Shown here piece by piece: positions 1 to 9,191 of a DNA stretch of 64,000 bases. This DNA is from Gammaproteobacteria bacterium (GTDB lineage Bacteria; Pseudomonadota; Gammaproteobacteria; UBA6429; Thiohalophilaceae), in the NCBI GenBank assembly GCA_016194635.1, contig JACQBC010000003.1, positions 54,602 to 118,601 on the forward strand. Direction: 5' to 3'. Made by a program: the position numbers and the translations under genes. Numbering within the stretch: the first letter of the stretch is position 1; each line of letters opens with the position of its first letter. The notes under the pieces were generated by a model. It had not been told where the DNA came from. It was given only the letters and a program-made list of their open reading frames with translations, and did not search any database.

Positions 1-977
1 GCCGTCGGTAATGTCACTTGCAGGCAATGTTGTAATTCGTGGTGGACCGCGTCGAATTTGCGTCGATACAAATCGCGATTGGCTTTGACGTGTTGCTCAT
101 CCGACCAGGCCGCGATGCTGGCGTATTGCGTGGGCAGGGGCAGGGCGCAACCGTGGTAGGTGCGGTATTTATGAAATTGCTCAAGTATCGCCGCATCGCC
201 CGCGACGAATCCTGAGCGCAGGCCCGGTAAATTGGAACGTTTAGACAAACTGTGAAACACCACGCAACGCCGGTAGTGGGTGTTTCCCAGGGTATGGGCG
301 GCTTGCAGCAAACCCACAGGCGGTTTGGTTTCATCCTGGTATATTTCAGAATAACATTCGTCGGCGGCGATAATAAAGTCATACTGTTCAGCCAAATTCA
401 TTAATCGCTGCAGCTGCGTGAGGGACATGACCTGTCCGGTGGGATTACCCGGTGAACATATATAGATGAGTTGGCAACGTTGCCAGACAGTTCCCGGGAC
501 GGCGTCAAGATCCGGAATAAATCCCGTCGCGGCGGTGGTATTGAGAAAATACGGTTGTGCCCCCGCCAACAGTGCGGCGCCTTCATAAATCTGATAAAAC
601 GGATTGGGCATCACTACGTAGGGATGGTGTCGGCGGTCCACCACGGCCTGCGCAAAGGCAAACAGGGCTTCGCGCGTGCCGCTGACCGGTAAAATATGTT
701 TTTCTGGATCAATACTGGACAGCGGTAAACTAAATCGCCGCAGTAGCCACTGTGTGATCGCTTGGCGTAACTCAGCGATACCTTTAGTGGTGGGATAGCT
801 CGATAAGGTTGAAAGTTGTTGAGTGAGTGTGTCCAGTACAAATGCCGGCGCGGCGTGTTTGGGTTCGCCGATGCTTAATCCAATATGGAGTAAACTCGCG
901 GGCGGGGTGCTACCGATTTTTAGCGCGGCGAGTCGTTCAAACGGGTAGGCTTGCAGCAGGGTGATGTCCGGGTTCAT
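1..977 (-). CDS. dapC: N-succinyldiaminopimelate aminotransferase, 5' part (runs off the left edge)
   Basis: PLP-dependent class I aminotransferase that makes N-succinyl-LL-diaminopimelate from N-succinyl-2-amino-6-ketopimelate and glutamate, in cytoplasmic lysine/peptidoglycan precursor synthesis. Reading the minus strand from the ATG at 977 gives an uninterrupted frame beginning MNPDITLLQAYPFERL and reaching the window edge (about 325 residues visible, family length about 400). The PLP-lysine segment HSLSKRSNLPGLRSG is present, as is the SPGNPTG motif. The C-terminal part is outside the window. Its position near glnD and map is the usual gammaproteobacterial neighbourhood (glnD-dapC-dapD). 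The family call is firm; DapC rather than another class I aminotransferase rests on the N-terminal motif and context. Confidence 0.85.
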   Translation of the reverse strand, partial: MNPDITLLQAYPFERLAALKIGSTPPASLLHIGLSIGEPKHAAPAFVLDTLTQQLSTLSSYPTTKGIAELRQAITQWLLRRFSLPLSSIDPEKHILPVSGTREALFAFAQAVVDRRHHPYVVMPNPFYQIYEGAALLAGAQPYFLNTTAATGFIPDLDAVPGTVWQRCQLIYICSPGNPTGQVMSLTQLQRLMNLAEQYDFIIAADECYSEIYQDETKPPVGLLQAAHTLGNTHYRRCVVFHSLSKRSNLPGLRSGFVAGDAAILEQFHKYRTYHGCALPLPTQYASIAAWSDEQHVKANRDLYRRKFDAVHHELQHCLQVTLPT

Positions 978-1014
978 ACTTGTGGTTAGGTATCCAGGTC
1001 AAATCGCCGCCTAG

Positions 1015-1020
1015 TATAAT
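1015..1020 (+). promoter_or_regulatory. possible -10 box (TATAAT) before the EamA-VOC pair
   Basis: A perfect TATAAT lies 20 bases before the ATG at 1040, in the gap between the divergent dapC and transporter genes. No convincing -35 hexamer is found at the right spacing. It is offered mainly because it argues for the ATG at 1040 rather than the upstream in-frame starts. Confidence 0.3.
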
Positions 1021-1039
1021 GCAAGCCAACAGCCCCCAC

Positions 1040-1924
1040 ATGCCTCTGTTACCGGTTTTAAGTTTACTGCTGGCAACCTGCCTATGGGGTGTGTATTGGT
1101 ATCCGCTGCGTTGGTTGATCGGGCAAGGCCTGGATGGCCCGTGGATCGTATTGTGGGTGTATCTGGGCACGGTGATTTTCATTCCCTTCGTTGTCAGGAG
1201 GCGCTGGCATGAGCTGGGTCGTGCGCCCGGATTATTAATCGGCATTGCTCTGGCCAGTGGATTGTGCAATACCTTGTTCATCCTCGCGGTGTTAGAGGGT
1301 AATGTAGTACGGGTCACGCTATTGTTTTTTCTTTCGCCGGTGTGGGCAACGTTATTGGCGCGGTTTTTTTTAAATGAAACATTGCAGCATTATTCGTATT
1401 ATATACTGGCATTGGCCTGCGCGGGCGCGTTATTAATTTTGTGGAAACCGGCGTTGGGAATTCCCTGGCCGGAATCGGTGACCGACTGGTATGGCTTGGT
1501 ATCGGGAATGGCCTTTGCGGTGAGTAATGTATGTATTCATAAAGCCGAGGCGGTGAGTTCCGCGGTAAAAACCGCGGTGGCTTGGTTGGGGGCGATCGTC
1601 ATTGCAGCAGGGATCATTTTGCTGCGGACGGCGCCGGTGATTCTACCTAGCCTGGCGGCAATCCAAGCGGCGCTGTTGGTGGGTAGTATCGGTATGGGGA
1701 TCATGACCCTATCCGTGACCTACGGGATTTCACATTTACCGGTACACCGTTCCGCCGTCATCATGTTGTTTGAAGTGGTGGTGGCCAGTGTTTCAACTTT
1801 AGCGCTTACCCATGAACGGCCGCGTGATTTAGAGTGGTTGGGGGGATTATTGGTTGTGCTCGCGGCCTACCTGGCGATTCGTTATCGGCCGCTTCCCAAA
1901 CCAGCCCAGCCTGATACTCCATGA
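1040..1924 (+). CDS. EamA/DMT-superfamily membrane transporter
   Basis: Predicted inner-membrane drug/metabolite transporter (EamA fold, two repeats of five helices). The 294-residue product is almost wholly hydrophobic, with about ten membrane segments, beginning LLPVLSLLLATCLWGVYW and ending in a short basic tail. The reading frame extends upstream to 980, but a start there would sit two bases from the dapC start and begin with TTG; ATGs at 1019 and 1040 are better, and 1040 places the first helix correctly. It overlaps the following VOC gene by 4 bases (ATGA), so the two are probably co-translated. Substrate cannot be predicted; DMT proteins export amino acids, nucleosides or metabolites. 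The pair is inserted on the opposite strand between dapC and glnD. Confidence 0.8.
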   Translation: MPLLPVLSLLLATCLWGVYWYPLRWLIGQGLDGPWIVLWVYLGTVIFIPFVVRRRWHELGRAPGLLIGIALASGLCNTLFILAVLEGNVVRVTLLFFLSPVWATLLARFFLNETLQHYSYYILALACAGALLILWKPALGIPWPESVTDWYGLVSGMAFAVSNVCIHKAEAVSSAVKTAVAWLGAIVIAAGIILLRTAPVILPSLAAIQAALLVGSIGMGIMTLSVTYGISHLPVHRSAVIMLFEVVVASVSTLALTHERPRDLEWLGGLLVVLAAYLAIRYRPLPKPAQPDTP

Positions 1925-2295
1925 CGGTGCAGGTTAAACATATTTTACACGTGAGCGTTTTAGTCCGCGACGTGGATCGGTCGCTGCGTTTTTACTGCGA
2001 GCTGCTGGGATTGCGGTTGGATAACAGCCGCACGGACTTAGGTTACCCCGGCGCCTGGTTAACGGTAGGGGGCGCGCAGATCCATCTACTGCAATTACCC
2101 AGTCCCGATCCAGTGGAGGGACGCCCCGCGCACGGGGGGCGGGACCGCCACACCGCGCTGGCGGTGGCTTCGCTTAGTAGATTGCAACAAACCTTGGAAA
2201 CGGCACAGATAGCGTTTACCTTGAGCCGCTCGGGCCGTCGTGCCTTATTCTGCCGCGATCCAGATGGTAATGCGCTGGAATTTATCGAAGCCTGA
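1921..2295 (+). CDS. VOC-family (glyoxalase/bleomycin-resistance fold) protein
   Basis: A 124-residue single-module vicinal-oxygen-chelate protein. It starts with the typical first strand and motif (HILHVSVLVRDVDRSLRFYC, then LLGLRL) and ends with FCRDPDGNALEFIEA, whose glutamate is the usual C-terminal metal ligand in this fold. The family includes glyoxalases, dioxygenases and antibiotic-binding proteins; nothing visible selects one reaction. It overlaps the EamA gene by 4 bases and probably shares its mRNA. Convergent with glnD, with only 45 bases between the two stop codons and no obvious terminator. Confidence 0.75.
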   Translation: MTVQVKHILHVSVLVRDVDRSLRFYCELLGLRLDNSRTDLGYPGAWLTVGGAQIHLLQLPSPDPVEGRPAHGGRDRHTALAVASLSRLQQTLETAQIAFTLSRSGRRALFCRDPDGNALEFIEA

Positions 2296-2340
2296 GCGTT
2301 GTTTTTGCTTAGCCCGCATCGGTTTTACACATCGAGCGCA

Positions 2341-5001
2341 TTATTCTTGATCCAGGTAGTGGCGGATCGTGTGTTGCAAACACTCGAATTGGCTTGCCTG
2401 GGTAAGGGGTGATTCGTCCACCGTGGTGATATAAAAAATATCTTCGGCGCGTTCGCCGTAGGTGGCGATTTTGGCATTGCGTAAGCGCACTTGGCACTGC
2501 AGCAACGCGCGTGCAATCCGTGATAACAAGCCCGGCCGGTCATAGGCAATGACCTGCATTGCGGTGCAGTCGTGTTTCGTGTCTTCCCAAAATTGCACAT
2601 CGGTGGCGAATTTAAAAGCCTTGAGGGTGCGTGGTATCTGCCGGTTGGAATGACTGACCGGACGTTGGGGATCGTGCAAACGCGCGACCAGCGCCTTGTG
2701 CAATTCGTGCAGGCGTTGGCTGTCGTGCACGGCTTTACCGGATTCATCCAAGGCGATGTAGCTGTCAAGGGTGTAGCCGTCGGCAGTGGTCAGGATGCGT
2801 GCGTCGGCGATGGTTAATCCCAGTTGCTCCAGGGTGCTGGTGGTGTGGGCGAATAGGTTATGATGGTCGTGGGTGTAAATGAATATCTCGTTACCACCGC
2901 GCTGTGTTTCTTGGCGGATCAGCACCAGGGGTAACCCCTGCTTGCTCAATTTAATAATCGCCTGGGTGTGCCAGGCGATCTCATCGGGGCTGTAACGCAA
3001 GAAATATTCCGCGTCGAATCGTGACCAGACAGTGTCGGTCATTGCGGCGCTGATGGCATTGGCTGTGAGGAATTTTAGCGCAACGGCCTTGTTTTCCGCG
3101 ATGGTCTCGCTATTCAACAAGGGTGTTTCCAGTCCACGCCTAAACGCGCGGGTGGTGGCGAAATACAATTCGCGCAGCAAGGCGTCTTTCCATGAATTCC
3201 AGACCTGCGGGCTGGTGGCGCGTATGTCGGCGACGGTTAATAGGTAAATATAATTTAAGCGGTTTTGGTCCCCGACAGCGCGCGCAAATTCCAGTACCAC
3301 GTCCAGGTCATTGATGTCTTTACGTTGCGCGGTGGTGGACATCAATAAATGATTGAGCACCAGCCATCCGACCAGTTTGCTATCGTATTCACTCAAGCCA
3401 TGGTGTTGACAGAATTCCATGGCGTCGATTTCTCCCAATTTAGAGTGATCGCCGCCGCGGCCCTTGGCGATATCATGAAACATCCCGGCAATCAGCACCA
3501 ATTCTTGCTTGGGGATTTTTTGCATCACTTCACTGCAGAGGGGAAACTCGTGGGCGAGTTTGGCGACCGTGAAGCGGCGTAAGTTGCGGATCAGGGTGAG
3601 GGTATGTTCATCGACGGTGTAAACATGGAATAAATCATGTTGCATTTGACCGACGATCTTACCGAAGACGGGTAAATACGCCGCCAACACCCCGTAACGG
3701 TTCATGCGACGCAATTCATGCGTGACCCCATGGGGTTGGCGTAAAATCTCAATGAACAGACTGCGGCTGCGCAGATCCTCGCGAAACCGTGCGTCGATCA
3801 AATGGCGGTGTTCACGAATAAGCCGAATGGTATTGGCGCGCACGCCTTTTAACTTGGGATGTTGCGCCATGACTAAAAAAACTTCCAGCAGGGCAAACGG
3901 GTATTTCTTGAATACCGACGGTTGGGTTACTTCCAAGAAACCCCGCCGCGCGTGAAAACGGCTGTTAATAGCGGTGGGCCTTCCTGGGTTATGCTTGAAT
4001 AAAATTTCCTCTTGGAATAACTGCAATAACATTTCATTCAGCCGGCTTAATTCCATCACCGTGCGGTAATACTGTTGCATAAATTTTTCAACGCCGCGGC
4101 TATGCGTGTCGTCTTGATAACCGAATTGCTGCGCCAAGCTGCGTTGATAATCGAATAACAAACGGTCTTCGCGCCGATTCGCCAACAAATGCAAGCCGTA
4201 ACGAATTTGCCACAGCAAGGCTTGGCCTTCGTATAGGGATTGGCATTCCTGTTCGGTAAGAAATTGATGGGTCACCAAGTCGTGGAGGGTATTGGCGTCA
4301 AACTGGCGTTTGGCGACCCAGCCGATCATTTGGATATCGCGTAAACCGCCCGGGCCTTCTTTAATATTGGGTTCCAGGTTATAGGCGCTGTCATTGAATT
4401 TTTGATGACGTTTGACCTGTTCGTGCCATTTGGCCTTAAAAAATTTACGCGAGGACCAGAGTTTATTCGGACCACAACGTTGGCGCTGCTGCTCGAATAA
4501 GGTTGCCGGTCCAATTAACAATCGCCCTTCTTGTAAATTGGTGGTGATGGTGATGTCGCGTTTAGCTTCGCGTACACATTCCTTGAGGGTGCGTACACTA
4601 TGACCTATCGCCAAACCGATGTCCCATAAAAACGTTAAAAATCGACTGATTGGTTCTTGCAACGGCGGGCGGTTTTTATCCAACAGGATAAGCAGGTCGA
4701 TGTCGGAATGGGGATGGAGTTCACCGCGGCCATAACCACCGACCGCGATCAAGGCAATCGTACCCGTATCGCCTGGAAAAAATCGCTGCCACGCTTGACG
4801 TAATATGGCGTCGATGACCGCGGCGTGACGCGTTACCAGTTCGACCGCGCTATGCCCTTCGAGGAAGCGTTGTTTAAGCACGTTATTGGCCTGCTGCAGG
4901 GTTTGCCGAAACAGGCCAACCACCGGCTGGGTGTTTTGCTGCAGTTGCCGGCAAAAGGCGGTTTCATCAAACAGCTCTAAATCCGCGACTACATCATTCA
5001 A
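2341..5001 (-). CDS. glnD: PII uridylyltransferase / uridylyl-removing enzyme
   Basis: Bifunctional nitrogen sensor: it uridylylates PII proteins (GlnB/GlnK) under nitrogen limitation and removes UMP when glutamine is high. At 886 residues it matches the family (E. coli about 890). Seen in order: nucleotidyltransferase motif GGYGRGELHPHSDID around residues 88-102 with the DxD metal ligands; the conserved EGPGGLRDI segment near 215; an HD phosphohydrolase motif FHDIAKGRGGDHS near 508-520 (H509, D510); two C-terminal ACT domains, the last with DRPGLLSRIARAL. The frame starts at a TTG at 5001 that overlaps the end of map by 8 bases, so map-glnD is translationally coupled. No earlier start is available without running deeper into map. 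Confidence 0.96.
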   Translation of the reverse strand: MNDVVADLELFDETAFCRQLQQNTQPVVGLFRQTLQQANNVLKQRFLEGHSAVELVTRHAAVIDAILRQAWQRFFPGDTGTIALIAVGGYGRGELHPHSDIDLLILLDKNRPPLQEPISRFLTFLWDIGLAIGHSVRTLKECVREAKRDITITTNLQEGRLLIGPATLFEQQRQRCGPNKLWSSRKFFKAKWHEQVKRHQKFNDSAYNLEPNIKEGPGGLRDIQMIGWVAKRQFDANTLHDLVTHQFLTEQECQSLYEGQALLWQIRYGLHLLANRREDRLLFDYQRSLAQQFGYQDDTHSRGVEKFMQQYYRTVMELSRLNEMLLQLFQEEILFKHNPGRPTAINSRFHARRGFLEVTQPSVFKKYPFALLEVFLVMAQHPKLKGVRANTIRLIREHRHLIDARFREDLRSRSLFIEILRQPHGVTHELRRMNRYGVLAAYLPVFGKIVGQMQHDLFHVYTVDEHTLTLIRNLRRFTVAKLAHEFPLCSEVMQKIPKQELVLIAGMFHDIAKGRGGDHSKLGEIDAMEFCQHHGLSEYDSKLVGWLVLNHLLMSTTAQRKDINDLDVVLEFARAVGDQNRLNYIYLLTVADIRATSPQVWNSWKDALLRELYFATTRAFRRGLETPLLNSETIAENKAVALKFLTANAISAAMTDTVWSRFDAEYFLRYSPDEIAWHTQAIIKLSKQGLPLVLIRQETQRGGNEIFIYTHDHHNLFAHTTSTLEQLGLTIADARILTTADGYTLDSYIALDESGKAVHDSQRLHELHKALVARLHDPQRPVSHSNRQIPRTLKAFKFATDVQFWEDTKHDCTAMQVIAYDRPGLLSRIARALLQCQVRLRNAKIATYGERAEDIFYITTVDESPLTQASQFECLQHTIRHYLDQE

Positions 5002-5767
5002 ACTGCTCTTCCTTACGGCGGGTCAAGACCTCGTGACCTGTCTCGGTGACCAGAACAGTATGTTCCCATTGTGCCGAGAGTGAATGGTCGCGGGTGACAA
5101 CGGTCCAACCGTCTTTCATGAGTTTTACCTGGCGTTTACCCGAATTGATCATCGGCTCGATGGTAAAAGTCATACCGGGTTCAAGCCGCGTTAGCGTACC
5201 GGGAATTCCATAGTGTAATACCTGCGGTTCCTCGTGAAATTGTTGGCCGATCCCGTGCCCGCAATATTCCCTGACCACCGAGTAGTGGTGCGACTCGGCG
5301 TGTTGCTGGATGGCATGGCCAATGTCGCCTAAGTAAACTCCAGGACGTACCATATTGATACCGATACACATCGATTCGTAACTCACCCGCGCCAGGCGCT
5401 GCGCCAGGATTGAAGATTTGCCGACAAAAAACATTTTGCTGGTGTCGCCGTGAAACCCGTCCTTGATCACCGTGATATCGATGTTAATGATGTCGCCGTT
5501 TTTAAGACGCTTCTCATTGGGGATGCCGTGGCATACCACGTGGTTGACACTGGTGCAGATGGATTTAGGAAAACCGTGATAATTCAATGGCGCGGGGATG
5601 GCCTGTTGCACATTGACGATGTAGTCATGGCACCGCTGGTTCAGTTCCTCGGTGCTGACACCGTCCACGACATAGGGTTCGATCATCTCCAAGACTTCGG
5701 CCGCGAGGCGACCGGCGACCCGCATCTTGGCGATTTCTTCGGGAGATTTTATGGTAACTGGCATCAA
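4994..5767 (-). CDS. map: methionine aminopeptidase, type I
   Basis: Cytoplasmic dimetal protease that removes the initiator methionine from nascent proteins. The 257-residue product has the full ligand set of the family: H80 (VCHGIPNE), D97 and D108 (IDITVIKDGFHGDTS), H171 (CGHGIGQQFHEEP), E204 (TIEPM) and E235 (WEHTVLVTE). Start ATG-ATG leaves a choice between 5767 and 5764. It is divergent from rpsB across a 216-base gap that must hold both promoters, as in E. coli, and is followed by the overlapping glnD. Confidence 0.96.
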   Translation of the reverse strand: MMPVTIKSPEEIAKMRVAGRLAAEVLEMIEPYVVDGVSTEELNQRCHDYIVNVQQAIPAPLNYHGFPKSICTSVNHVVCHGIPNEKRLKNGDIINIDITVIKDGFHGDTSKMFFVGKSSILAQRLARVSYESMCIGINMVRPGVYLGDIGHAIQQHAESHHYSVVREYCGHGIGQQFHEEPQVLHYGIPGTLTRLEPGMTFTIEPMINSGKRQVKLMKDGWTVVTRDHSLSAQWEHTVLVTETGHEVLTRRKEEQFE

Positions 5768-5795
5768 CGCTTTTCCTATAAATTAGAGGGCCTTA

Positions 5796-5825
5796 TTGTT
5801 ACACCCCGGGTGTTTATGGTATAAA
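5796..5825 (+). promoter_or_regulatory. probable rpsB-tsf promoter
   Basis: TTGTTA (5796-5801) and TATAAA (5820-5825) are separated by 18 bases, and a GC-rich stretch (GCCCACGC) follows the -10, as in stringently controlled ribosomal-protein promoters. About 150 bases of leader follow before the rpsB start. The leader is G+C-rich with potential hairpins; in gammaproteobacteria this leader carries the S2 autoregulatory site, which I infer here rather than demonstrate. Confidence 0.55.
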
Positions 5826-5983
5826 GCCCACGCTAAAGAGGCAATCACGGGCCCGGGTAACCGGGCCTTATATTTCGCACATGTACCGACACATCGTTAC
5901 GGGTGCCCGCCAAAGGCCACAACAGGCCGGATGGGGGGTTGTACGGTGGGGTACATGGAGGCTCAACCCAACAGGAGACAACC

Positions 5984-6880
5984 ATGAGCGATATATCCAT
6001 GCGCCAGATGCTAGAGGCTGGCGTGCATTTCGGGCATCAAACCCGCTATTGGAACCCCAAGATGGCACCCTTCATCTTCGGTGACCGTAATAAAATCCAT
6101 ATCATTAACCTCGAAAAAACCCTGCCGCTGTTCCATGATGCGGTTAATTTTATCAGTAAAATGGCCGCCAACCGCGGGACCATCTTATTTGTGGGCACTA
6201 AACGCGCCGCACAAGAGGTGGTTAAAGAGGAGGCCATCCGCGCGGGCATGCCCTATGTTAACCACCGCTGGCTAGGCGGCATGCTGACCAACTGGAAGAC
6301 CGTGCGTCAATCCATCAAGCGGCTCAAGGACCTCGAAGCGATGAGCACCGACGGTACCTTTGAGCGCATCAGCAAGAAAGAAGGCTTGACCCTGCGCCGT
6401 GAGATGGAAAAACTCAACCGTTCCCTGGGCGGGATCAAAAACATGAACACCATCCCCGATGTGTTGTTCGTGATCGATGTTGGCCATGAAAATATCGCGG
6501 TGGCCGAAGCGGCCAAGTTAGATATTCCTGTAGTGGGCATCGTCGACACCAATAACTCGCCGGAAAATGTCGCTTATATGATCCCCGGCAATGACGATGC
6601 GATCCGCGCCATCCGTCTGTACACCCAAGGTATTGCCGATGCGATTCTGATCGGCCGTGAATCCGTGACCGTGGGTGCCCCGGCCGACGAATTTGTCGAG
6701 GTTAACGAAGCAGGTCAAGTTGAAGACAAAAACAAGCGTCGTCCTGGTAAGAAAAAACCCGGTGTTGAGCGGCGCGTCGATGCTAAACCTGCGACGGTGA
6801 AAAAGAAAACCGCGAAGAAGACCTCTGTTTCACAGGACAAGCAAGCAAATGATGCTGAAGCGGATCAGACCGAAGAATAA
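5984..6880 (+). CDS. rpsB: 30S ribosomal protein S2, with Lys/Ala-rich C-terminal extension
   Basis: Primary structural protein of the 30S subunit, needed for S1 binding. [20 protein letters not shown] is the canonical N terminus, preceded by AGGAGA at 5974-5979, which fixes the start even though the frame is open further upstream. The S2 signature [15 protein letters not shown] lies near residues 92-106 and [11 protein letters not shown] near 183-193. The product is 298 residues against about 241 in E. coli. The surplus is a C-terminal tail from about residue 240, first lysine/arginine-rich ([21 protein letters not shown]) then acidic. It is first gene of the rpsB-tsf unit; a strong hairpin separates it from tsf. 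Confidence 0.97.
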   Translation: MSDISMRQMLEAGVHFGHQTRYWNPKMAPFIFGDRNKIHIINLEKTLPLFHDAVNFISKMAANRGTILFVGTKRAAQEVVKEEAIRAGMPYVNHRWLGGMLTNWKTVRQSIKRLKDLEAMSTDGTFERISKKEGLTLRREMEKLNRSLGGIKNMNTIPDVLFVIDVGHENIAVAEAAKLDIPVVGIVDTNNSPENVAYMIPGNDDAIRAIRLYTQGIADAILIGRESVTVGAPADEFVEVNEAGQVEDKNKRRPGKKKPGVERRVDAKPATVKKKTAKKTSVSQDKQANDAEADQTEE

Positions 6881-6901
6881 ATGTAGTACCCGTAGCTAGT
6901 C

Positions 6902-6926
6902 AAAAGGGGGCCTGGCCCCCTTTTTT
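6902..6926 (+). terminator. terminator/attenuator between rpsB and tsf
   Basis: AAAAGGGGG, loop CCTGG, CCCCC followed by six T: a short GC stem with a U-run 20 bases after the rpsB stop. In E. coli a partial terminator also sits in this gap and lowers tsf relative to rpsB; the same role is inferred here. Confidence 0.75.
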
Positions 6927-6948
6927 GAACGCGAATGAGGATAATACG

Positions 6949-7833
6949 ATGGCTATTACAGCAGAGATGGTAAAAGAATTACGCGAACGCACCGGCGCGG
7001 GCATGATGGAATGTAAAAAAGCCCTGACCGAGGCCAATGGTGATATGCAAGCCGCGGTGGATGGGTTGCGTAAATCCGGCATGGCCAAGGCCGAAAAACG
7101 CGCCGCTAAGGCCGCCGCCCAGGGCTTGGTGCTCATCAAAACCAGCGCCGACGCTAAAACGGCGGTGATAGTCGAAATCAACAGCGAAACCGATTTTGTC
7201 GCCAATGGCGATAAATTTAAAGAATTCGCCGCGGCGGTGGCGAACCGCATCATGACTTCCAAACCCGCGAACCGCGATGTGCTCTTGAGCCTGCCTCTCA
7301 CCGACACCAGCCCGGTGAATATTGCCGACGCGAGCAAGGCATTAACCGCCCAAATCGGTGAGAAGATCGATGTGCGGCGGTTTGAAATCCTGCGCGCCAA
7401 AGGCACACTGGGCAGTTATATGCACGGCACGCGGATTGGGGTGGTAGTGGATATAGAAAACGGGGATGATGAGTTGCGTAAAGATGTCGCCATGCATGTC
7501 GCCGCCAGCCGTCCGTTGTGTGTGAATGAAAGCCAGGTCGCGCCCGAGGTTATCGCGCGCGAAAAAGAAATTTATCTCGCCCAGGCGGCCGACAGCGCTA
7601 AACCCGCCGATATTATCGAGAAAATGACCCTCGGGCGGATTAAAAAATTCCTCAAGGAAGTCACCTTGTTGGGCCAACCGTTTATAAAAAATCCCGACCA
7701 AACGGTGGAACAGCTGGTCAACCAAGCCAAGGCCAAGGTGCATCACTTTGTGCGTTTTGAAGTGGGTGAAGGGATCGAAAAGAAGACCGAGGATTTTGCC
7801 GCCGAAGTCATGGCACAGGTGAAAAAATCTTAA
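6949..7833 (+). CDS. tsf: translation elongation factor Ts
   Basis: Guanine-nucleotide exchange factor that recycles EF-Tu-GDP. The start [20 protein letters not shown] follows an AGGATAA stretch; a GTP/EF-Tu contact motif [18 protein letters not shown] spans residues about 18-35, and [13 protein letters not shown] (near 80) is the core-domain signature. Length 294 residues, close to the E. coli 283. An in-frame ATG 24 bases upstream (6925) is rejected because it sits inside the U-run of the terminator. Followed after 5 bases by pyrH. Confidence 0.97.
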   Translation: MAITAEMVKELRERTGAGMMECKKALTEANGDMQAAVDGLRKSGMAKAEKRAAKAAAQGLVLIKTSADAKTAVIVEINSETDFVANGDKFKEFAAAVANRIMTSKPANRDVLLSLPLTDTSPVNIADASKALTAQIGEKIDVRRFEILRAKGTLGSYMHGTRIGVVVDIENGDDELRKDVAMHVAASRPLCVNESQVAPEVIAREKEIYLAQAADSAKPADIIEKMTLGRIKKFLKEVTLLGQPFIKNPDQTVEQLVNQAKAKVHHFVRFEVGEGIEKKTEDFAAEVMAQVKKS

Positions 7834-7838
7834 TCCAC

Positions 7839-8570
7839 ATGCCCACGGCCTCACCCCCAGGCTATCGTCGCATCCTGCTTAAATTAAGTGGCGAGGCCCT
7901 TATGGGCGATCAAGATTTTGGTATCGCGCCGAGCGTGATGCAGCGCATGGCAGGCGAGGTGAAGCAGCTGGTCGAGGCCGGTGTGCAGGTCGCCATTGTG
8001 ATCGGCGGTGGCAATATCTTCCGCGGCATGAGTCTGGCGGCCGCTGGAATGGATCGCACCACCGGCGACCACATGGGTATGTTGGCGACGGTGATCAATT
8101 CATTGGCCATTCAGGATGCGCTGGAACAATCCGGGCTCAAGGTGCGGGTCATGTCGGCGCTGGCGATCCATCAAGTTTGCGAGGATTATATCCGGCGGCG
8201 CGCGGTGCGGCATTTAGAAAAGGGTCGTGTGCTGGTGTTCGCGGCGGGTACCGGCAATCCCTATTTCACCACCGATACCGCCGCGAGTTTACGTGCGATT
8301 GAAATTAATGCCGAGGTGATGATCAAGGCCACCAAGGTGGACGGGGTGTATTCCGCCGACCCCAAAAAAGATCCCGCCGCGGTGCGTTATCAGCGCTTGT
8401 CTTACGACGAGATTATCCAAGGTAATTTGGCCGTCATGGATACCACGGCGATTGTGTTGTGCCGTGATAATCATATGCCGGTGTTGGTGTACGATATGGG
8501 CAAGGCTGGCGCCTTGTTGCGGATCGTGAGTGGTGAGAACGAAGGCACGATCGTACACTCGGGAGGATGA
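7839..8570 (+). CDS. pyrH: uridylate kinase
   Basis: Hexameric amino-acid-kinase-fold UMP kinase, converting UMP to UDP with ATP in pyrimidine nucleotide synthesis; allosterically controlled by GTP and UTP in this family. The 243-residue product has [14 protein letters not shown] (phosphate loop), [29 protein letters not shown] and the [14 protein letters not shown] segment, all diagnostic. Placed 5 bases after tsf and 3 before frr, in the standard tsf-pyrH-frr order. Confidence 0.97.
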   Translation: MPTASPPGYRRILLKLSGEALMGDQDFGIAPSVMQRMAGEVKQLVEAGVQVAIVIGGGNIFRGMSLAAAGMDRTTGDHMGMLATVINSLAIQDALEQSGLKVRVMSALAIHQVCEDYIRRRAVRHLEKGRVLVFAAGTGNPYFTTDTAASLRAIEINAEVMIKATKVDGVYSADPKKDPAAVRYQRLSYDEIIQGNLAVMDTTAIVLCRDNHMPVLVYDMGKAGALLRIVSGENEGTIVHSGG

Positions 8571-8573
8571 ATA

Positions 8574-9131
8574 ATGTTAACCGAATTAAAACAAGACGCC
8601 GAACAACGTATGCACAAGGCCGTGGAGGCGTTGCGTCATGAGTTGAGCAAATTGCGTACCGGCCGCGCCCATCCCAGCTTGTTGGAACAAATTAAAGTCG
8701 ACTACTACGGCACCGATACCCCGCTCAACCGAGTCGCGACGATCAGTGCCTCGGATGCACGCACCTTATCCATTACTCCATGGGAGAAAAAACTCGTGGC
8801 GACCATCGAGAAGGCGATTCTTAACTCGGGCCTGGGTTTAAATCCCACCACCGCCGGAGAAATTATTCGAGTCCCGATGCCGGCATTAACCGAAGAACGG
8901 CGTCGCGAGCTGATCAAAGTTGTAAGACAAGAAGGTGAGGCCGCTAAGGTTTCAATCCGCAATGTGCGCCGCGATGTGTTGGCGGATATTAAGGAGTTGC
9001 TAAAAGAAAAAGAGATCACCGAGGACGAAGACCGGCGCGCTCAAGAAGAAGTACAAAAGATCACTGATAAAAATATTGCCGACGTGGATAAAGTGCTGGC
9101 GGCAAAAGAAAAAGACATGCTGGAAATTTAA
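8574..9131 (+). CDS. frr: ribosome recycling factor
   Basis: tRNA-mimic protein that, with EF-G, splits post-termination ribosomes. At 185 residues it has exactly the family length. Recognisable segments: [75 protein letters not shown], and a long charged helix ending [17 protein letters not shown] short gap of 60 bases separates it from uppS. Confidence 0.97.
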   Translation: MLTELKQDAEQRMHKAVEALRHELSKLRTGRAHPSLLEQIKVDYYGTDTPLNRVATISASDARTLSITPWEKKLVATIEKAILNSGLGLNPTTAGEIIRVPMPALTEERRRELIKVVRQEGEAAKVSIRNVRRDVLADIKELLKEKEITEDEDRRAQEEVQKITDKNIADVDKVLAAKEKDMLEI

Positions 9132-9191
9132 TTGACCTGTTACACAATGTGTCACGCACTACGTGGGGCAAGACGGTGAGGTAATCGCAGA

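Noticed and set aside
5903..5983. Upstream extension of the rpsB reading frame
   Set aside because: Not conserved in S2 proteins; the ATG at 5984 has a good ribosome binding site and the family N terminus.
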